Source: Bacillota bacterium (GTDB taxonomy: Bacteria > Bacillota > Clostridia > Lachnospirales > Lachnospiraceae). From it: a stretch of DNA of 15,893 nucleotides. Positions within the stretch are counted from its first letter, which is position 1; every line of letters starts with the position of its first letter. Positions 13,639 through 15,893 of this stretch are shown one piece after another. The notes under the pieces were generated by a model. The model did not search any database, was not told where the DNA came from, and saw nothing but the letters and a program-made list of their open reading frames with translations. Where the stretch lies: NCBI GenBank assembly GCA_023398615.1, contig JAEWSD010000073.1:1-15893 (forward strand), given 5' to 3'. Both the position numbers and the translations under genes were made by a program.

Positions 13639-13968
13639 ATGTCATATAACGGTTCCAACCGTGGTTATGGAGCAAATCGATGCTTGATTGAACACATGAA
13701 AAAATTCATCGGTGAAGATGTATTGATTTTTACAACCAGCGGCGGAGCATCCGGCTCCGGTTTTCAAGGTATTTTACTGGAAATAAATTGTGATTTTGTC
13801 AGATTACTGAGTCAGCAGGGCTCCCCTCCCAACTGCCCTATCTCCAACGTATGCGGGGGCAATCCCGGCATATGCAGCCAAAACTGGGGGTATCCGGGAT
13901 TCCGGACCGGATCTGTGTGTGATATACCGTTTGATAAAATAGTTTCGTTCACGCACAATGCTATTTAG
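13639..13968 (+). CDS. Cys-containing small protein, putative spore coat component (paralogue 1)
   Basis: A 109-residue protein. After a Gly/Asn/Tyr-rich start (MSYNGSNRGYG) there is a compact region at about 18-60, HMKKFIGEDVLIFTTSGGAS then GSGFQGILLEINCDFVRLL, whose strand pattern and short length suggest a small Sm-like or SH3-like barrel. Then comes NCPISNVC, a Gly-rich linker and a C-terminal GSVCDIPFDKIVSFTHNA that looks like the last strand of the same barrel, so the Cys-rich loop is an insertion. It has several cysteines, suitable for cross-linking in a spore coat. AGGAGG lies 7 nt before the ATG. I do not recognise a named family with certainty; the coat role rests on composition and the sigma-K-like promoter. 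Confidence 0.75.
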   Translation: MSYNGSNRGYGANRCLIEHMKKFIGEDVLIFTTSGGASGSGFQGILLEINCDFVRLLSQQGSPPNCPISNVCGGNPGICSQNWGYPGFRTGSVCDIPFDKIVSFTHNAI

Positions 13969-14006
13969 CGGATCAAAAATATTGATATTATAGAGGAGGA
14001 ATTCAT

Positions 14007-14372
14007 ATGTCATCTTATGGAAATGGCAACGGTTATTACGGAGGAAATGAATGCTTTGTGAAACACATCAAAAAATTTATCGGAGAAAATGTATTGGTAT
14101 TCACTACCAGCGGCGGAGCTTCCGGAAACGGTTTTTCAGGCGTCCTGATGGAAGTAAACGATGATTTCATCCGCCTTGTCAACAGACAGAGTTCACCACC
14201 GAGCTGTCCGATCAGCAATGTTTGCAATGACGGACAGGACTATTGCGGTAACGGGACTTATGGTGATCAGGGACAGTATGGCATGCCGCAATACCCTGTT
14301 TATAATAATGTCGGCTCTATTTGTGATATTCCAATTGACCGTATTGCAGCATTCTGCCACAATGCAGTTTAA
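14007..14372 (+). CDS. Cys-containing small protein, putative spore coat component (paralogue 2)
   Basis: A 121-residue tandem paralogue of the preceding gene. It shares the barrel (KKFIGENVLVFTTSGGASGN, FSGVLMEVNDDFIRLV), the PPSCPISNVC motif and the C-terminal SICDIPIDRIAAFCHNAV. The central Gly/Tyr/Gln-rich insertion is about 12 residues longer (GTYGDQGQYGMPQYP). It starts 38 bp after the first copy and has the same AGGAGGAATTCATATGTC start region. A sigma-K-like -10 before it (GATATTATA) lacks the first C and the matching -35 AC, so it is probably co-transcribed with copy 1 and ended by the hairpin at 14384-14463. Confidence 0.75.
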   Translation: MSSYGNGNGYYGGNECFVKHIKKFIGENVLVFTTSGGASGNGFSGVLMEVNDDFIRLVNRQSSPPSCPISNVCNDGQDYCGNGTYGDQGQYGMPQYPVYNNVGSICDIPIDRIAAFCHNAV

Positions 14373-14383
14373 CCCATGATTTA

Positions 14384-14479
14384 AGAAGCTGCTGCAAAAC
14401 TCATAATGTTGTGAACCTTTCCTTGAAATGTTCATAACCGGTTGAGCTTCTGCAACAGCTTCTCTTTGCCTTCTTTTTT
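14384..14479. terminator. Long imperfect palindrome with T-tract, probable terminator between convergent genes
   Basis: AGAAGCTGCTGCAAAACTCA (14384 on) pairs with TGAGCTTCTGCAACAGCTTC (from 14443) with a few mismatches, and an inner hairpin GTTGTGAAC/GTTCATAAC sits in the loop, so the 80 bp can form a two-stage stem. On the plus strand it is followed, after 10 bp, by TTTTTT at 14474-14479. On the minus strand the far side reads TTTTGCAGCAGCTTCTTAAAT, a weaker tail. It closes the coat-like pair and possibly also the opposing gene. Confidence 0.7.
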
Positions 14480-15176
14480 ACTTTTTCATTTGCTTCTTTC
14501 TGTCAATCATAACGATCCCGCTTATAAGGATTGCCGCACCGATTAAAGTGACCATGATAAACATTATGGAATTATTACTGTCCGCATTGCCTAATTCATC
14601 GGGTGCAATTCCGCTTGTCTTTACCAGGTTATCATTATCCGATGCGTCCTCCTGGTTTACATCTGCCGCAAGACCGGACTCAGCCATCTTTGAGGAATCT
14701 TCCACAGCAACATCATCGTTACCGGCATCCGCGGATACGGAAGCATCCGGTGCGCTTGTTTCCATTGTGGTATAAAGCATTGCTTTCTCACCCTCGACAA
14801 CCTTAACTGTTTCTTTCCCAAATTGTTCATACAGGAAGTCGGCATATTCCTCCTTATACGGTGTAATACCGATCTCAACATAACCTTCCGACTGGCCGGT
14901 ATATACGGCTTCAAAGCCCATTTCTTTCAGTTTATCAATGTTATCCGTAAAAACATATTGATCAATTTCTTTCTGTTTCTCCAGCAGACCTTCATCGGTC
15001 CGGCTATCCTGTCCCCCGGAATTCCCGGATTGGCCTTCTCCTTTGTCCTCTGCCGAAACAGCAGCCGCCTGAACAGTTGGCGCTTCTCCTTTTGTCGCTG
15101 CAAATGCGGCTCCGGATGATAATAACGAGATACATGTACCAAATAAGATACCTTTCATTAATTTTAATTTAAACAT
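14478..15176 (-). CDS. Exported protein with C-terminal membrane anchor, unknown function
   Basis: A 232-residue protein. Residues 1-26 are a signal peptide (MFKLKLMKGILFGTCISLLS, then AAFA before the mature part). An Asp/Gly/Ser-rich low-complexity linker follows (about 30-65), then a small folded region at about 66-135 (EKQKEIDQYVFTDNIDKLKE, MGFEAVYTGQSEGYVEIGIT), a second acidic Ala/Asp/Ser linker (about 140-200), and a membrane helix at 203-223 followed by DRKKQMKK. The end resembles a wall-anchoring tail, but no LPXTG motif precedes the helix. The ATG at 15176 is chosen because GGAGG lies 8 nt upstream; an ATG at 15191 would contain that site. I recognise no family for the folded region. 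It stands alone between a palindromic terminator and a 330-bp intergenic region. Confidence 0.72.
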   Translation of the reverse strand: MFKLKLMKGILFGTCISLLSSGAAFAATKGEAPTVQAAAVSAEDKGEGQSGNSGGQDSRTDEGLLEKQKEIDQYVFTDNIDKLKEMGFEAVYTGQSEGYVEIGITPYKEEYADFLYEQFGKETVKVVEGEKAMLYTTMETSAPDASVSADAGNDDVAVEDSSKMAESGLAADVNQEDASDNDNLVKTSGIAPDELGNADSNNSIMFIMVTLIGAAILISGIVMIDRKKQMKK

Positions 15177-15459
15177 ATTGTTATCCTCCATTTCGATTTT
15201 ACTTACCGAGTATGAAAATACCTTTTCTCACACTAACACTTTGTTCTTTATATCAATTAGACGTATCAGCTTTAGAAAAGGTTCCTTGCAAAATACTGGA
15301 ATTTACCGGAATTTTGCATTTACCCGCCGGATTAAAAGAACCATACATGAATCCGCAGATATTGGATAAAATGTACTTTGAACAGACTTTTAAAATTCTA
15401 TTTTTATAATTTTCAGGGATATAAAACACCCGGCAAAAACGTACGGGAGAAAGGAAGAT
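15177..15459. other. Intergenic region with one hairpin and possible promoters
   Basis: No convincing gene is seen here. A stem TGCAAAAT (15287-15294) / ATTTTGCA (15311-15318), with an inner CTGG/CCGG, is present without a T-run on either side. TATAAA on the minus strand (about 15253-15248) could be a -10 for the exported protein. TATAAT on the plus strand (15405-15410), with TTGAAC (15378-15383) at a too-long spacing of 21 bp, could serve the 50-residue gene. All of these are weak. Confidence 0.35.
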
Positions 15460-15491
15460 AATTCAGGCGCCACCTGGCGGAAGCCTGAATT
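15460..15491 (+). promoter_or_regulatory. Perfect nested hairpin in the leader of the 50-residue gene
   Basis: AATTCAGGC (15460-15468) pairs perfectly with GCCTGAATT (15483-15491). Inside it GCC pairs with GGC around ACCT, with GGAA as a bulge. It ends 13 nt before the ATG at 15505 and follows a purine-rich GGGAGAAAGGAAG (15445-15457). No T-run follows, so it is not a simple terminator. It could modulate translation; the frame also stays open through it, so it may instead be coding. Confidence 0.45.
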
Positions 15492-15504
15492 ATGCGTAGT
15501 GGAT

Positions 15505-15657
15505 ATGTCATATGTTGCACCTGCCATCCAGGGTAAATTCGAAACATTGTCAGTCAATTTGAAAAACGCCATATTGGAACGAAATGTGGAGTTATACACG
15601 CTTCAGGATCTGATCAATGTGCTGGAACAGATCGTAAAGGAAGCGGAAGAAGCGTAA
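15505..15657 (+). CDS. Small 50-residue acidic helical protein, unknown function
   Basis: A 50-codon frame ending in TAA. The protein begins MSYVAPAIQGKFETLSVNLK and continues as an amphipathic helix-turn-helix with an acidic end (LQDLINVLEQIVKEAEEA). Regular hydrophobic spacing, a clean stop and an excellent terminator 1 nt later argue for a real gene. There is no good ribosome binding site directly before the ATG; the purine-rich GGGAGAAAGGAAG is about 48 nt upstream on the other side of a hairpin. The frame is open upstream to a TAA at 15391-15393 and encodes a plausible RKEDNSGATWRKPELCVVD, so the true start may be a non-AUG codon further up, or this may be the 3' part of a decayed gene. 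I do not recognise the family. Confidence 0.5.
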   Translation: MSYVAPAIQGKFETLSVNLKNAILERNVELYTLQDLINVLEQIVKEAEEA

Positions 15658-15705
15658 AAAAGCAAGGGTTCCAAAGCTTATTCAAACTTTGAAACCCTTG
15701 CTTTT
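15658..15705. terminator. Bidirectional intrinsic terminator
   Basis: AAAAGCAAGGGTTCCAAAG pairs with CTTTGAAACCCTTGCTTTT (18 of 19 bp) around a 10-nt loop. Flanking A- and T-runs let it work on both strands: for the small gene on the plus strand and for tRNA-Leu on the minus strand, whose 3' end is 7 bp away. Confidence 0.88.
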
Positions 15706-15711
15706 ACTTAC

Positions 15712-15796
15712 TGCAGTCGAAGAGACTTGAACTCTCACGAGGTTAACCCTCACTAGAACCTGAATCTAGCGCGTATGCCAATTCCGCCACGACTGC
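15712..15796 (-). tRNA. tRNA-Leu, anticodon CAG
   Basis: An 85-nt class II tRNA. The acceptor arm GCAGTCG (15796-15790) pairs perfectly with CGACTGC (15719-15713), and the discriminator A is at 15712. The anticodon stem CTAGA/TCTAG encloses TTCAGGT, giving anticodon CAG, which reads CUG. A long variable arm (GAGG...CCTC) confirms the leucine type. The T-arm is GAGAG-TTCAAGT-CTCTT. CCA is not encoded (GTA follows), so it is added after transcription. Confidence 0.96.
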
Positions 15797-15813
15797 AAAT
15801 TAGTAACGTATAT

Positions 15814-15841
15814 ATTTTACTACATTTTTTCAGGATGTCAA
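15814..15841 (-). promoter_or_regulatory. Strong sigma-A promoter of tRNA-Leu
   Basis: Minus strand consensus -35 TTGACA (15841-15836), a 16-bp spacer and -10 TAAAAT (15819-15814). The expected start is about 11 nt before the mature tRNA 5' end at 15796. Confidence 0.8.
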
Positions 15842-15893
15842 GTATAAAGTAATTTAATTTTGCTATTAATTTTTATGTTCATCTTGATCTCCA

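Noticed and set aside
13969..14012. AGGAGGAATTCATATG before both coat-like genes resembles a cloning-vector ribosome binding site with EcoRI and NdeI sites.
   Set aside because: It occurs naturally twice as part of the tandem duplication, in otherwise normal genomic context. No vector sequence is nearby.
15178..15409. Plus-strand frames of about 63-65 codons in the intergenic region upstream of the small gene.
   Set aside because: They have no ribosome binding site, odd composition and no protein-like pattern, and they overlap the leader and hairpin of the opposite gene.
15492..15536. A 14-codon Cys-containing frame starting at the ATG inside the leader hairpin of the small gene.
   Set aside because: Too short to judge, no ribosome binding site, and it overlaps the better 50-residue frame.
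15842..15893. Possible end or start of another gene on the minus strand at the window edge.
   Set aside because: Only a 14-codon frame fits in the remaining AT-rich sequence and nothing supports it.

Overview
The window looks like chromosomal DNA of an anaerobic, spore-forming, low-to-mid GC Clostridia species. A Lachnospiraceae relative is my best guess. This rests on AGGAGG-type ribosome binding sites, UUG/AUG starts, intrinsic terminators, a Kdp/Trk potassium gene set of Firmicutes style, a pair of Cys-rich coat-like genes behind a sigma-K-like promoter, and a tRNA without encoded CCA. No insertion sequence, phage gene, integrase, CRISPR array or rRNA is visible. The species assignment is inference.

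Layout. 1-1604: a CPA2-type Na+(K+)/H+ antiporter (minus, cut by the window edge) is divergent from a Cys-rich CRP/FNR-family regulator, with a perfect inverted repeat between them that is probably the regulator's operator. 1641-3032: a two-gene operon with a VTC-type polyphosphate polymerase-like protein and a DUF4956 membrane protein. 3230-7204: a potassium-uptake operon on the minus strand, in transcription order TPR protein, TrkA-like subunit 1, TrkA-like subunit 2, a 34-residue membrane micropeptide, TrkH channel, and an exported OB-fold protein. Most of these genes overlap or nearly touch. 7239-9636: a KdpE response regulator and a shortened KdpD kinase, transcribed toward the Trk operon and separated from it by a strong terminator. 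9682-11280: an ECF sigma factor and its probable membrane-bound anti-sigma factor (plus). 11296-13442: a DMT/EamA transporter and a soluble glucose dehydrogenase-like beta-propeller (minus). 13558-14479: two tandem paralogous Cys-containing proteins behind a sigma-K-like promoter, closed by an 80-bp hairpin. 14478-15176: an exported, C-terminally anchored protein of unknown function. 15460-15705: a structured leader and a 50-residue protein. 15712-15841: tRNA-Leu(CAG) and its promoter.

How the parts may work together. The first 9.6 kb reads as an ion-homeostasis neighbourhood: antiporter, polyphosphate enzyme, Trk uptake system and KdpDE. The most notable inference is that KdpDE, normally the controller of the KdpFABC ATPase, here controls a Trk channel. 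KdpFABC is absent from this window, KdpD lacks its usual N-terminal KdpD/Usp sensory region, and the promoter of the Trk operon carries two TTATAC direct repeats with 11-bp periodicity, the arrangement bound by OmpR/PhoB-type regulators such as KdpE. Inside the Trk operon a KdpF-sized single-span micropeptide is encoded between the gating subunit and the channel, overlapping one and ending 4 nt before the other. The micropeptide and the rewired control are the best candidates for something undescribed.
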